This document shows, one piece after another, positions 43,623 through 53,540 of a stretch of DNA of 64,000 bases. The notes below the pieces were generated by a model. It was not told the origin of the DNA. It saw only the letters and a program-made list of their open reading frames with translations, and searched no databases. Source of the stretch: Pseudoselenomonas ruminantium (lineage in GTDB: Bacteria > Bacillota > Negativicutes > Selenomonadales > Selenomonadaceae); assembly GCA_015058655.1 (NCBI GenBank), contig SVBX01000003.1, forward strand, positions 1 to 64,000, in the 5' to 3' direction. The position numbers were made by a program, and so were the translations under genes. The first letter of the stretch is position 1, and each line of letters starts with the position of its first letter.

Positions 43623-45809
43623 TTACTTTCTCTCCACTTTGATAGTGGTATGAATCACATTGTCGATGATATAATCCGTGGCGAAGCGGTTCTGCTCATC
43701 ATCCTTCTTTTCCTTCAGGAACTCCACCTTGTGGTTCCTCTGCTCCTCCTCAGCCTGTGCTTTGGCAGCCTTTCCCGCCTCGCGAATCAGGCGTCTCTGC
43801 TCCCGCTCGGAAAGAGGTTCCTGGGAAGCGCCGGGGGCGATGATGATTTCATTGTTCTTGGGCGTGTCCATCAGGGCCTTGAGCCTGTCAGCTACCTTCT
43901 GGTTCTTGCCTTCCTCCTCAGCTGTCTCTATGCCCACCTGCTGGAGCAGCATGGCGGCAGTGACGGGGATGAAGCCGCCCCCCCTCACATCAAGGTGCAT
44001 GACGCCGTCCTGCTGGATGCTTGGCACCTTGTAGGGAATGTCGAGGGTCTGCTTCTCGCCGCGATAAGGCTTGATAGTGGTCTTGAAATTCACGGTCTCG
44101 CCGGGAGAAACCACCTGCTTTTCCGGCGTAGCGGAAATCAGGCTGGCGGTATGGCGCCCTTCTTCTATGGAAATCTGGGCCTGCACATCCACGATGTCAG
44201 ATTCCTTGTCCTTGTTGCCGCAGATGAGGTTCATGGCCTGGGCCAGCTCCCCCACGATATTCTGGCCCACATCCTCTGCTCCGTAGAACATATTGCTGCG
44301 AACGACCTTGCCCTCCGGCAGGGCATCCGTGCGGATGGTGAAATCCACCTTGGCTGTAGCCCCAGCCTTGGTATCGCTGGTCTTGGACACAGCCGCATAG
44401 GCAATGCCGGCAGTCAGCTGGGGCAGGTAGTCCTCATCGTAGGCGATGCGCACCCCATAATCCTTCTGGCGGCCCAGGGTCTTATCCTCTACCCTGACCT
44501 TCATGGGCACTACCGAGGGGAACTCCCCCATGATGCCTGCCACGCCGGTTTCCCGGTCCTGATTGATGCGCCCGATGATGGCCCCCATATTGGCAATCTT
44601 CATGCCTGCGGCAGGGCCGCTGATAGTGCCCACCACAGAAGCATCCGTCATGAAATAATTCACATTGCCCTTGTGCATGAAGGAATGGCCGAAGGCCAGC
44701 ACCTTATTGCCATCCACCGCCGTCACAGTGCCGGTGGCTCCCACGGAGAAATCGCCACAGACCACCGCCACCCCTACGGGGCTGCCGGGGTAGAGCTCTG
44801 CATCATAGCGGGTGGAGAGGAATCCCTGTCCCGCTTCGATGCCCATGGGCACGAAGCTGAGCTCTCCCTTGGGGTCAAGTCTCTTCTTCAAGAATTCCAG
44901 CCCGCTGCTGTTGAAGCCGGAGAAGAACAGCGCCCCCTTGGGCTCCTTCTCCATCTTCTTGGCCTCGGCCTCAGAGGCAGCGGCCTCCGCAGCTTCAGCC
45001 TTCTCAGGCTGATCCTTTGCCTTTTCCTGCTTGTCAGCAGCCGGCTTCTCTTCAGCCTGAGCCTGCTTTTCCTCAGCTGCAGGAGCCTTTTCCCCTGCCT
45101 GGGCATTTTTTTCTTCCTGCTTATCGGCTTTTTCCTCAGCCTGTTTCTTTTCTGCTTCAGGTTTCTTTTCGGCTTCGGCAGGCTTTTCCTCTGCTGCTGC
45201 CGCTCCTTCCGCAGCAGGCTTTTCCGCCGCTGCGCCCTCAGGCTGGCTTTCCTCTTTGTTCTCTGCCGACTCGCCCTTGTCCTCGGCTGCCTTCTTGGCG
45301 TCTTCCTCGGCTTTCTTGGCCTTGTCCTCCTGATACTTCTTCAAGTCAAAAGAAGCCAGGCGGCTCTTGTTCTTGTTGTCCGGCATGCTCCACAGGGGCG
45401 TCATGTCCTCTATGGGAGTGATGAAAAAGGTATAGGGAGCCATCTCCTTGATACCCGAAGCCAGCGCCCCTATCAGGCGGCCATCCACATAGATGGGGCT
45501 GCCGCTCATGCCCTGCAGCACGCCGCCTGTCTGCTCGATCAAAGGCCCTGAAGCCCTGGCCATGATAGACCTGGAATCCCCGCTGCCGCCGTTCATCTTG
45601 CCTACTATATCCACCTGGAAAGGCTCGATGACCCCGTTCCCATCTATCACCGTATAGCCGGTAGCCGATTCGCCCCCCCAGATTTCATCGAAGGTCATCA
45701 CCGGGTCCATGGCAGAGACCGACAGCCCCGGCAAAGCCACCATCATCGCAGCCAGCAAAGCTGCCGCCGACTTCTTCAGCTTCATACATTTCTTCAACGA
45801 TTTATACAT
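43623..45809 (-). CDS. S55 (SpoIVB-like) family peptidase with long Ala/Glu/Lys insert
   Basis: A 728-residue exported protein. After a signal peptide (KSAAALLAAMMVALPGLSVSA) comes an S55-type domain with GVLQGMSGSPIYVDGRLIGAL holding the candidate catalytic Ser (near residue 105). Between about residues 165 and 300 is a low-complexity insert of Lys, Ala and Glu (KKAEEDAKKAAEDKGE...). After it, VLAFGHSFMHKGNVN may supply the His. The C-terminal third is unassigned. ATG 45809 has GTGAGG at good spacing. A sporulation role cannot be assumed; many non-sporulating relatives keep such proteins. Confidence 0.78.
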   Translation of the reverse strand: MYKSLKKCMKLKKSAAALLAAMMVALPGLSVSAMDPVMTFDEIWGGESATGYTVIDGNGVIEPFQVDIVGKMNGGSGDSRSIMARASGPLIEQTGGVLQGMSGSPIYVDGRLIGALASGIKEMAPYTFFITPIEDMTPLWSMPDNKNKSRLASFDLKKYQEDKAKKAEEDAKKAAEDKGESAENKEESQPEGAAAEKPAAEGAAAAEEKPAEAEKKPEAEKKQAEEKADKQEEKNAQAGEKAPAAEEKQAQAEEKPAADKQEKAKDQPEKAEAAEAAASEAEAKKMEKEPKGALFFSGFNSSGLEFLKKRLDPKGELSFVPMGIEAGQGFLSTRYDAELYPGSPVGVAVVCGDFSVGATGTVTAVDGNKVLAFGHSFMHKGNVNYFMTDASVVGTISGPAAGMKIANMGAIIGRINQDRETGVAGIMGEFPSVVPMKVRVEDKTLGRQKDYGVRIAYDEDYLPQLTAGIAYAAVSKTSDTKAGATAKVDFTIRTDALPEGKVVRSNMFYGAEDVGQNIVGELAQAMNLICGNKDKESDIVDVQAQISIEEGRHTASLISATPEKQVVSPGETVNFKTTIKPYRGEKQTLDIPYKVPSIQQDGVMHLDVRGGGFIPVTAAMLLQQVGIETAEEEGKNQKVADRLKALMDTPKNNEIIIAPGASQEPLSEREQRRLIREAGKAAKAQAEEEQRNHKVEFLKEKKDDEQNRFATDYIIDNVIHTTIKVERK

Positions 45810-45884
45810 TATAAGCCTCACTTGTTACATAAATCTGTGGAAAATATTTTTCCACAGGGCAGCTCATGAAAAGAACTCATCTGC

Positions 45885-46817
45885 TCACTTGCACTGCTCC
45901 ACAAAATACTTATAGGTGCTGGCAAGGCCGTCCTTCAAGCTGACCTTGGGCTGCCAGCCCAGGCCTGCCACAGCCTTCTCATGGGACAGCACAGACCTCC
46001 TGATATCTCCCTCGCGCACCTTGGCATACTCAGGAGCTATCTCCCTGCCTGCCACCTCGCCCATCAGCTGCACCAGCTCCTTCAGGGTAGTTTCCGTCTG
46101 GGTGGAAAGGTTGTACGCCGTATTAATATTTTCCGTCCTCAGGGCTGCCATAATCCCCTGGGCCACATCCCCCGCATAGATGAAATCCCGGGTCTGCTCC
46201 CCATCGCCAAAGATGGTGATGCCCTGTCCCCTGGCGATGCGCTTGGCAAAAATGCTGATGACGCCGCCTTCCCCGGTATCCCCCTGACGCTCGCCGTACA
46301 CATTGGCAAAGCGGAGAACCACATAGGAAAGGCCGTAATTGCGCTGATAGAGATTCAGATAATGCTCCACCGCCATCTTGGTGAAGCCATAGAAAGACAA
46401 GGGCAGCAGGGGAGTATCTTCCTGCAGGGGCAGGCGGCTCTGGTCCACATTGCCGTACACCGCCGCCGTAGAAGCGAAGACCACCCGCTTCACGCCGCTG
46501 TGCCTGGCAGCCTCCAGGATATTCACCGTGCCCATGAGGTTCTCATCCGCATCATAGTAAGGATCCCTTATGGACACATCCACCATGGTCTGACCTGCCA
46601 GATGCACGATGGCATCAAAATGGGACTGCTCGATTTCCTTGCGAGCCCTTTCCTCCCGTATATCCATCGTCCAGCTGTGAATCTCTCCCTGGGGCAGATG
46701 TTCCCAAGTGCCGGTACAAAGGTTATCCAGCACAGTAACTTCATGTTTTTCCTGCAAAAGAGCCCTGACTACATGAGAGCCGATAAAACCGGCGCCGCCG
46801 GTAACTAAAATCCTCAC
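45885..46817 (-). CDS. NAD-dependent sugar epimerase (GalE-like)
   Basis: A 310-residue extended SDR. It begins RILVTGGAGFIGSHVVRALL (NAD-binding GxxGxxG). YGFTKMAVEHYL carries the catalytic Tyr and Lys (near residue 145), and FASTAAVYG the Ser/Thr. GTG 46817 follows GGGGTG at the right spacing; an ATG further upstream lacks a ribosome site. It probably epimerises UDP-glucose/galactose or a related UDP-sugar for surface glycans. Confidence 0.88.
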   Translation of the reverse strand: MRILVTGGAGFIGSHVVRALLQEKHEVTVLDNLCTGTWEHLPQGEIHSWTMDIREERARKEIEQSHFDAIVHLAGQTMVDVSIRDPYYDADENLMGTVNILEAARHSGVKRVVFASTAAVYGNVDQSRLPLQEDTPLLPLSFYGFTKMAVEHYLNLYQRNYGLSYVVLRFANVYGERQGDTGEGGVISIFAKRIARGQGITIFGDGEQTRDFIYAGDVAQGIMAALRTENINTAYNLSTQTETTLKELVQLMGEVAGREIAPEYAKVREGDIRRSVLSHEKAVAGLGWQPKVSLKDGLASTYKYFVEQCK

Positions 46818-46930
46818 GGAAATGCACCCCGCTTTCGAAGCATTCACACAATATCACTATAGTATAAATACTACTTTATTGTAATATATCCTTTTTCACA
46901 AGTCCACAAATTACGGAAAGTTGCATGCAA

Positions 46931-46951
46931 AAAAGAGGCCCTGAGGCCTCT
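46931..46951 (-). terminator. Native terminator of the truncated tRNA gene
   Basis: AGAGGCC-TCA-GGGCCTCT followed by TTTTTTG on the minus strand, 13 bp after the tRNA CCA end. Confidence 0.85.
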
Positions 46952-46963
46952 CATATATTCAAA

Positions 46964-47008
46964 TGGTGCTCGCCGAGGGATTCGAACCCCCGACCCCCTC
47001 CATGTGAC
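46964..47008 (-). pseudogene. 3' fragment of a tRNA gene (island att site)
   Basis: Only the T-arm (GGGGG-TTCGAAT-CCCTC), the 3' acceptor strand (GGCGAGC), discriminator A and CCA are present, with possibly a few bases of anticodon stem. The required 5' strand (GCTCGCC) is absent upstream. Tyrosine-integrase islands leave such a 3' piece at one end and a complete tRNA at the other. The complete gene should lie to the right of this window. The tRNA's identity cannot be read with certainty. Confidence 0.75.
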
Positions 47009-47198
47009 GGCAGGGTACTGTACTGTCTTGTCCTGCTAAACAAGAGAATTTACGATGAATTCATGCGGAGCAACCCTCTTCTTTTGCTATTTTACAGTAA
47101 TCGCAGCAAGGTGTCAAACCTAGCTGCAGAGCAACATGCCACAGACTTTGTGCGGCAAATCGCAGTGTAATACCATAGCTAGAAAGAAGAGGGACATT

Positions 47199-48053
47199 AT
47201 GCATGGATGGTTTTCTCGCAAATACGATTACGATGAGAACGAAATTGTCAGCATGTATCAGAGTGGACAAAGCGCCTATAAAATCGCTTCCGCCCTCAAT
47301 CTTACGCCTGGGGTCGTGTATGCAGTTCTGGAAAAGTACAAAATCCCCCGGCGCTCGAACAAAGAGAACTCTCGTATCTACACTTACGATATGGATTTCC
47401 TCAGCAGCATCGACAGTGAAGAAAAAGCATATTGGCTGGGCTTCCTTTATGCTGATGGCTATGTGACCAGTACCAACGTCCCCGCAGTAGGTTTATCGCT
47501 TGCCATAAAGGATAGAGGACATGTAGAAAAGTTTCGTCGAGCTCTGAACGCAAGTCAACCTATACGCGAATATACCACGACAGGAGGATACACTCCCGGA
47601 TGCAGATACTGCCGCCTCCTGTTGATCGGCCAACAATTCTATGACAATGCCGTACGTCAGGGAATCCTGGAACACAAGACACATATTCTTGCACCACCAT
47701 CTATACCCGAAGAATTCAACCGTCACTTCATTCGCGGCTATTTCGACGGCGATGGAAGTCTCACAAGCTACGTCAATGCCTACAACACAGTGACATACAC
47801 GCTTAAATTCACAGGCACAAAGGCACTTTTGAACTGGATTAACGACCAGGTGGAGCAGAATTGCGGCTTTAGGACCAAAAACCTGTATAAGCGTCGTCCG
47901 ACTGATGTAGTAGTAAGCCTGGAATTTGGCTCAACAAAGCGCACACTGGCCGTTGCATACTGGTTATACCAGAATTCTCATGTTTATCTTGACCGAAAGT
48001 ATCAACGATATCAGGATATGGTCAAGCTGGTTGCAAAATCAAAAGAAGTATAA
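47199..48053 (+). CDS. LAGLIDADG homing-endonuclease-family protein
   Basis: A 284-residue protein with two LAGLIDADG-like helices: AYWLGFLYADGYV (near residue 84) and FIRGYFDGDGSL (near residue 180). An N-terminal HTH-like part (NEIVSMYQSGQSAYKIASALNLTPGVVYAVLEKY) precedes them. Two motifs in one chain mean it can act as a monomer on an asymmetric site. It is free-standing, with no intron or intein visible around it. ATG 47199 follows AAGAGGG. It is the first gene of the island. Confidence 0.85.
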   Translation: MHGWFSRKYDYDENEIVSMYQSGQSAYKIASALNLTPGVVYAVLEKYKIPRRSNKENSRIYTYDMDFLSSIDSEEKAYWLGFLYADGYVTSTNVPAVGLSLAIKDRGHVEKFRRALNASQPIREYTTTGGYTPGCRYCRLLLIGQQFYDNAVRQGILEHKTHILAPPSIPEEFNRHFIRGYFDGDGSLTSYVNAYNTVTYTLKFTGTKALLNWINDQVEQNCGFRTKNLYKRRPTDVVVSLEFGSTKRTLAVAYWLYQNSHVYLDRKYQRYQDMVKLVAKSKEV

Positions 48054-48102
48054 TCCTTCTCAGACTGAACTGAAGTTTGCAAATTGAAAGGGGTAGATCA
48101 TA

Positions 48103-48528
48103 ATGTCTTGTCATGATATTGGTCGCGGTGTAGATTTTATCATCCAGAATGTTTTGGATATGTATGAACACGGAGAAATTTCAAAGGAAGCAACACTAAA
48201 AATGATTCGCACCTTCCCGCGAGCCGTCCACTACTGCGATGGCAATGAGTCAGAGGCACTGGAATATCTCACGGACAACTATTGCTGCGGCTGCCTGCAT
48301 GAATATGAAGACAATGAGATTTTTGTCACTGTCGATGATATATATAACGCAAAAATAGAACTTGGAGAATTCCGCTCCCCATACGAGGTGTGGGATGCCC
48401 CACAGGAAAACGGAGCTTTTTACGGCTACTCCTTGTGTCTTGCCTGCTTCAGAAATTTTTTCAGTGAAATCCTCCCTGACGAATCCGTTGAGAGGATTTG
48501 TGAGGCGGCTGACAGCGACCAAAGTTGA
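48103..48528 (+). CDS. Hypothetical cysteine-rich island protein
   Basis: A 141-residue acidic protein with CCGCLHEYED near residue 61 and SLCLACFRNFF near residue 112, which could form a metal site. ATG 48103 follows AAAGGGG. I recognise no family. It lies between the endonuclease and the Rpn-type gene in the same direction. Confidence 0.65.
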   Translation: MSCHDIGRGVDFIIQNVLDMYEHGEISKEATLKMIRTFPRAVHYCDGNESEALEYLTDNYCCGCLHEYEDNEIFVTVDDIYNAKIELGEFRSPYEVWDAPQENGAFYGYSLCLACFRNFFSEILPDESVERICEAADSDQS

Positions 48529-48574
48529 AGCATAAACCTGAAATGTGGTAAAATCTAAGAAAGGACGTGATGAA

Positions 48575-49468
48575 GTGGCGGAAAAAGATATGACCGAAAA
48601 GACGCTGGAGAGCTTCAACGATGTCTTCGCAGATATCGTGAATGTTCTGCTCTTCAAGAACAAGCGTTTAATAAAAGAGGACGAGCTCACTGCAGAAAGC
48701 CCGCGCTCCATCTACAAGGCGGACGGCAAGCTCCATGAACAAGAACGCGATGTCGCAAAGTATTGGCGTAGAGGCACCATCAGGATAGCGCTGTTGGGCT
48801 TCGAGAACCAGACAGAACCTGATGCCGATATGCCCCTGAGGGTCTTGAGCTATGACGGTTCTGCTTATCGTGCCCAACTGACAGCAAATAAATCAGATGA
48901 AGGTACACCTGACCGCTACCCAGTGGTGACACTGGTGCTGTACTTCGGTTACAAGAACCACTGGAACAAACCCACCAATCTGCTGGGGCGGCTGAAATTT
49001 CCCGAAGAGTTAAAACCATTTTTAAATGACTATCGCATCAATCTCTTTGAAATAGCCTGGCTGACAGACGAACAAGTGTCCATGTTCCAGAGCGATTTCC
49101 ACTTAGTAGCAGATTACTTTGTCCAGATGCGCAAGAACAAGGGCTATACACCGCCGAAGGAAAGCATCCGCCATGTGCATGAGTTCCTTCAGCTCATGAG
49201 CGTAATGACAGGCGACAACAGGTATGAGGAAACCTACAACGAACAGATGGAAGGAGGCTCCACCAATATGTGCGAAGTACTTGATTTGGTTGAAAACAGA
49301 GGCATTGAGAAAGGGCGTATGAAAACGGCTGCCAAAACGCTGAAAAGATATGTCAGCCGCAGCCTGCCCATCACCAGCCAGGTCATTGACGATATTGCAG
49401 ATGATAACGATACAACCGCTGAGAAAATCAGAGAACTGGCACATGAGCTGGGCATAGCCCTGTCATAA
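48575..49468 (+). CDS. Rpn/PD-(D/E)XK transposase-like nuclease protein
   Basis: A 297-residue protein of the Rpn-type (recombination-promoting nuclease/putative transposase) family that is plentiful in this group. FNDVFADIVNVLLF opens the nuclease fold. GTIRIALLGFENQTEPD contains the E...Q core, and a C-terminal helical tail follows. Start GTG 48575 is suggested by AAAGGA at correct spacing; an ATG at 48545 lacks one. Family members are mobile-DNA-associated nucleases. Confidence 0.75.
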   Translation: MAEKDMTEKTLESFNDVFADIVNVLLFKNKRLIKEDELTAESPRSIYKADGKLHEQERDVAKYWRRGTIRIALLGFENQTEPDADMPLRVLSYDGSAYRAQLTANKSDEGTPDRYPVVTLVLYFGYKNHWNKPTNLLGRLKFPEELKPFLNDYRINLFEIAWLTDEQVSMFQSDFHLVADYFVQMRKNKGYTPPKESIRHVHEFLQLMSVMTGDNRYEETYNEQMEGGSTNMCEVLDLVENRGIEKGRMKTAAKTLKRYVSRSLPITSQVIDDIADDNDTTAEKIRELAHELGIALS

Positions 49469-49474
49469 ACATGC

Positions 49475-49531
49475 AAGGCACCCGTTGATGATAAGTTTTC
49501 CAGACTCTTCATCAACGGGTGTCGTTTTTTA
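49475..49531 (+). terminator. Terminator of the Rpn-type gene
   Basis: GGCACCCGTTGATGA...TCATCAACGGGTGTC followed by GTTTTTT. Confidence 0.8.
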
Positions 49532-49554
49532 TGAATAGACAATACCTGCAGAAA

Positions 49555-49740
49555 TCTATTCGGCGAAATGTACATAAACCTACTCCCAACTCACCCGCCA
49601 ATTCCTTCCGCTTCATCTTTGGATTCTGGCGCAATATTGCCAGCAGTTTTTTCAGGGACTCATCCTTGCCTCGTTCATTTGGCTCCTGGGTGCCAGGTGT
49701 GCCAGTCTGGGTGCCAGGTGTGCCAACTAAGGGGACATGG
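49555..49740 (-). pseudogene. Remnant of an HTH-tailed protein with a 21-bp tandem repeat
   Basis: The minus strand reads ...QTGTPGTQEPNERGKDESLKKLLAILRQ then NPKMKRKELAGELGVGLCTF, a winged-helix tail like that ending many AlbA-type ATP-binding regulators. The rest of the gene is absent. TGGGTGCCAGGTGTGCCAGTC at 49687-49725 is repeated almost twice and encodes GTPGTQT. Confidence 0.6.
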
Positions 49741-49965
49741 CACTATATGGCACTCATTAAATCAGCCTGGTTTCGATAAACCTCCACACGGAACGCCCTA
49801 TAGAGATACTGCATTTTCGGCTCTGGTAGCCCATGTTCCCGAATGCGATTCTAAAATTCTTGAAATATACAATCTGCTTCTCTTTGAATGAAAATTCGGC
49901 TTCCGATGTAACTCTCCTGTGACAGAAGGATATTCCACGCCCCTCTATGTATAAGTTATTCTTTA

Positions 49966-50743
49966 TTACTGACTAATTCATCTTCACTGGAGTTACCCAA
50001 CTTTGGTTTACGTTTAGGTGCTTTCTTGCCCCAGCCCTCTTGCTTCAGTATTTCCTTGTAGGAAAGCTATAAGTTGGATAGACTACTGACGTTGGCAACA
50101 AGTGGCTATGTGAAGGTGTTTTTGTACTGACATACGGATGCTCAGCCTTGCGTGTCAAATCCTCAGGCGACATAAAAGCACCGCCTTCGGCGATACAGCA
50201 TACATTTTCCATATGGTCTTCCATGCGTTCCCCATGAATGGCTATTTCCACATGGTCATTGCGGTTCTCCGCAATGTTCTTCAGTTTCAGGCAAGAAGAG
50301 TTGCCTGCCGGCTCCTGGCAAATAGTACCATCCCATCCGTGGTCATGCCACGGTACTCTTATAGAAATATGCTGTATCATGATCCAGTCCTCCTTGATGG
50401 CATAACCCGCATATCCATCTGTAATGCCCTGAACAGGCTGCGTCAGAACTCACCTACCACCTGCTCGCTGTCATCTGTCAAAAACACTTCATGCAGTCTT
50501 GCCTCGTACCAATGTAATCACGCCGTTCTGTTTCATGAGTTCCCGATAGTTGTATTTGCTGACCAGGGTCAAAAGGAAGCTCTTACCTGTACCGGAGTCA
50601 CCTCCCACGATGGTCAGCCGCCCGCATAGTTTCAGATAATTCTTGTAATACTGGGCCATATCGCCATTGATGTTCATCAGATAGTCAAAAGGCGACAAAT
50701 CAATACCACTCATGGACATCTTTGCGTCGTTATTGGCAATCAA
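49966..50743 (-). pseudogene. Decayed gene fragments
   Basis: Three minus-strand pieces remain. 49966-50062 encodes a C-terminus (YKEILKQEGWGKKAPKRK...). 50045-50380 starts MIQHISIRVPWHDHGWDGTIC, like the intact N-terminus of a larger protein, then loses homology. 50489-50743 has a P-loop (IVGGDSGTGKSFLL) and ends soon after. None looks functional. The rest of 49740-51275 shows only short AT-rich sequence with no gene I can support. Confidence 0.55.
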
Positions 50744-51275
50744 CTGCCTTCTTGGATATTCCTCTCACAATTCGTCAAGAACCTGCTCACATTGTCTGTT
50801 ATCCAATATCCGTGACGGACATCTTTCAAAGCCATCCATATGCATAAGTCCTCTCAAATACAATATTCTTACTAATATTATATTGATTGATCAAGCAACT
50901 GACAACCTGATTTCTGTGATGGGATATCTGAAAATTTACACCATTTCCCGATTAACAATCTACTACTCATCGCCTTCTGCGATGCGTAATTTGCGATGAG
51001 AAGCAAAAAATTTTTCTCTCTCAGCTAAAGTCAGGTGTCTGGCTAGAGCGCAACTGCCTAATATATGCTAAAGATTAGTGCGCATTATTGAAACGATAAA
51101 AGCGTGCTCATGCCAATAACGACGGGCTTCCCAAGCGTTTTTTCACATACCGATTTCCGTGCCGGTTTTGATGTGGATTACGGACGCAAATCGGTGCGAT
51201 TTACAGGTGCATTCTTCCGCATTCGCTTTTTGCTATCTTTGAGATGTGAACACAAGCAAAAGAGAGGATGTTTTT

Positions 51276-52550
51276 ATGAAGAAGCATATTATTATCGAGC
51301 ACGATAAGTCTACAGGATGCACCACAATCACCAAAACTGCCGTTATTTCCCTTTACAAACCTAATCACAGCAAATCTGAACGTGGTATGTTTGCCAGCGG
51401 TGGGGGACGCGGTGTATCATGTCTGACACACACTGACGGAGCCCCAAGTGGTGAAGCCATAATCTTCATGCGTGCACTTGATGGTCAACGCTACATCGTA
51501 CCGTATACGCGGTTGATCCAATCTGCCAATGGCCTACACCAAATTTGCGAATGGGCTCGCGGTTCCAAAAGCCACCACCTGGATGTTGATAAGCCGGTAA
51601 GAACTAAAAAAGGATTAGCCGCAATAGCCGATGTAGACCCAGACGGCAAATGCATTGGTTGGTTAGTAAAATACGGTTTTATCCGTCTTGTCGATGGCAT
51701 CTGGACAATCTCGCCCTTGTATAGCCTTACTTCTGTCCGTTCGTATCAATATTCCTATGTAAAGGCCTGGCAAGACCAGTTCAGGTTGGTATATCGCGGT
51801 TCTATGCTAGAGGCACTGCAGGGATTTCTCGCATCCGAAGAAACCCTTGAAAACGTCAGCAATCCTCAGATTTCCCCAGCATCAGTTACAAATTTTCCAA
51901 ACGAACCAGTGGATGAAGGCCTGTATATAGAAGATTGCACAGACTTGGATTCCTTTCCATCAGTTACATGCTGCCATAATGCAGAGCGCATCAAAGATAT
52001 TAAGCGTGGAACATTTGACAGCTTTGTAATTTCAACCGAAACTAAGCAACTTACTAGTCAAGAATTTTATGCTGCATGCAAGGAAATCAATCTTCCTCAA
52101 TTTTTAGGGAAACGCTGATTAATTCGCCGCCCATCTTGACGAATCTTTTTTGTCCCTCCTGCGTTGACAAATCCTCGACATAGCGTGGCTATGCCTGCGG
52201 TTTGTCGCCTTGGAATGGACGAAAAATCTTCGCCAATCTGAACAGCTCATTTAATCAGTGTTTCCTTAGGACTCCCCTATAGCGCAAGCGAACATTTTGA
52301 CTGCTTGTTACCTGACCATGCAGATGACGCAAAATCCGCATGGTTAGTCCATTACTCCACATCCGAGGGCAATCGAGAAAATGGATGGAGATACCATTGT
52401 AGCTGCTGTGGCAAAGGATACGATCTCATCGACTTGATTACAATAATTCGTACGGGGCATGAAAAAGTCTACGATTCCACTGAAAAGAGGCGTACATACA
52501 ACTTTGTAAAAAAGACTATGAACTGGAAAGTCACGCCTTATGACTTTTAG
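51276..52550 (+). pseudogene. Hypothetical island gene split by a fold-back element
   Basis: The first part encodes MKKHIIIEHDKSTGCTTITK... to residue ~278, then enters the element at 52108. Removing the element and one TTAG restores the frame: CAA TTT TTA GGA CTC CCC TAT AGC, QFLGLPYS. It then continues through DHADDAKSAWLVHYSTS and a zinc-finger-like YHCSCCGKGYDLIDL to a stop at 52550. The intact protein would be about 370 residues. Function is unknown; the zinc motif recalls primase-type fingers. Confidence 0.75.
52108..52265. mobile_element. Fold-back element with IS5-type ends (158 bp)
   Basis: Inverted ends GGAAACGCTGATTAA / TTAATCAGTGTTTCC, flanked on both sides by TTAG (52104-52107 and 52266-52269). 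The centre, reversed, reads AGGCATAGC-N3-GCTATGTCGA...CAACGCA, the same core as family A at 22529, 28172 and 30448. Its ends match the single end kept by the IS5 remnant at 53541. Confidence 0.88.
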
Positions 52551-53180
52551 TTATTTCATATACATCCTGAGGGCTGTGAAGAAAGTGACTAATCAATAGT
52601 CAATATCTTCACAGCCTCTTTTGTGCAGTAATTTTCTTTTCCTAAAAAATGGACACAGATCTCCAAAAGCAAAACCGGATCAAAGACTTGCCTGCAAACC
52701 AGTATATGTCCACCTAGAAAAAATTTTTAGTTTTTGCACAGAAACAAAGAGGCTGAAAAAAAGATCTTATGGTAACGTAACGTAGAAGGAAAAGGTTACA
52801 ATAACCCATCCCAACCCCGAAATAACCCAAAACCAGCCCAGAAAAAACTATTTAGGAGTTTTTGCACGCCTTAACTTCCCAATAATCGACAATAACAGGC
52901 ATGTACATTTCCGCCCCTATTCCCCCTTTTTAGATAAGCCATTACCCTTGAGCCGCCCGCCCCAAGTTGTCCAACTGGCTGTCTTCATATTCATCTGATT
53001 GCCAATAATCTTCGATAAATACAAATATTTGCCGATAAACGCAGTTTTTACTGTCTTGCCAGCACAACAAGCATGGCAGCAGTCCTGCCCCCACATCATG
53101 CGGGGGCGGGCGGCTGCATGGAGAAGGCTCAGGAGATATAGCAAGTTAATTCATTTCAACGACTTTCAATATGAAGCATT
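52551..53180. other. Gene-free stretch
   Basis: About 630 bp with no gene, RNA or terminator that I can support. It is AT-rich, with short runs such as GTAACGTAACGTAG. It probably represents debris between the split gene and the helicase fragment. Confidence 0.4.
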
Positions 53181-53540
53181 TTATCTATCAGGCAAAGCAA
53201 CGGGGGTGGCCTGCAGGTTAGACAGAAGCTTAGATCCTCTCCCATAGCAAGTGATAAAAACGCCTTTCTGCGCCCTGGTCATTGCTACATAGAGCAGGCA
53301 CTTTTCTCTGGTTTCCGTTTCTTTCTCTGTAATAGCATCTGTGTGGTCAACAGCCTGCGCCAGGGGCAGTACACGCTCGTTGGCCGCAACGATGAAGACA
53401 TACTGAAATTCCAGCCCCTTGACCCGGTGCATGGTAGCCAGGCGCACGCCTGCCTTTTCCCGGTCGTCCATAGCGTCACGTTTCAGTTCAAAAAAGGGAA
53501 TGCCTGCTCCCTGCAACCTTTTTGCATAATCACTGACATA
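53181..53540 (-). pseudogene. C-terminal fragment of a UvrD/Rep-type helicase
   Basis: About 120 residues with RLATMHRVKGLEFQYVFIVAANE (helicase motif V) and KCLLYVAMTRAQKGVFI (motif VI), then a short tail and stop. The N-terminal ATPase part is missing. The fragment begins exactly where the IS5-type end (GGAAACACTGATTAA) lies, so the insertion removed or displaced the 5' part. Confidence 0.8.

Noticed and set aside
43650..45551. Plus-strand 630-codon frame opposite the S55-type peptidase gene
   Set aside because: It is antisense to the Ala/Glu/Lys tract, which gives a false hydrophobic LLFLFCFRF-like stretch. The minus-strand protein has signal peptide and motifs.
49519..49891. Plus-strand short frames with VPGVPVWVPGVP repeats
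   Set aside because: The minus strand reads a recognisable winged-helix remnant here, and the plus-strand repeat is its shadow.
52917..53144. 75-residue minus-strand gene
   Set aside because: It has no ribosome site of quality or recognisable motif, unusual composition, and lies in debris next to the helicase fragment.
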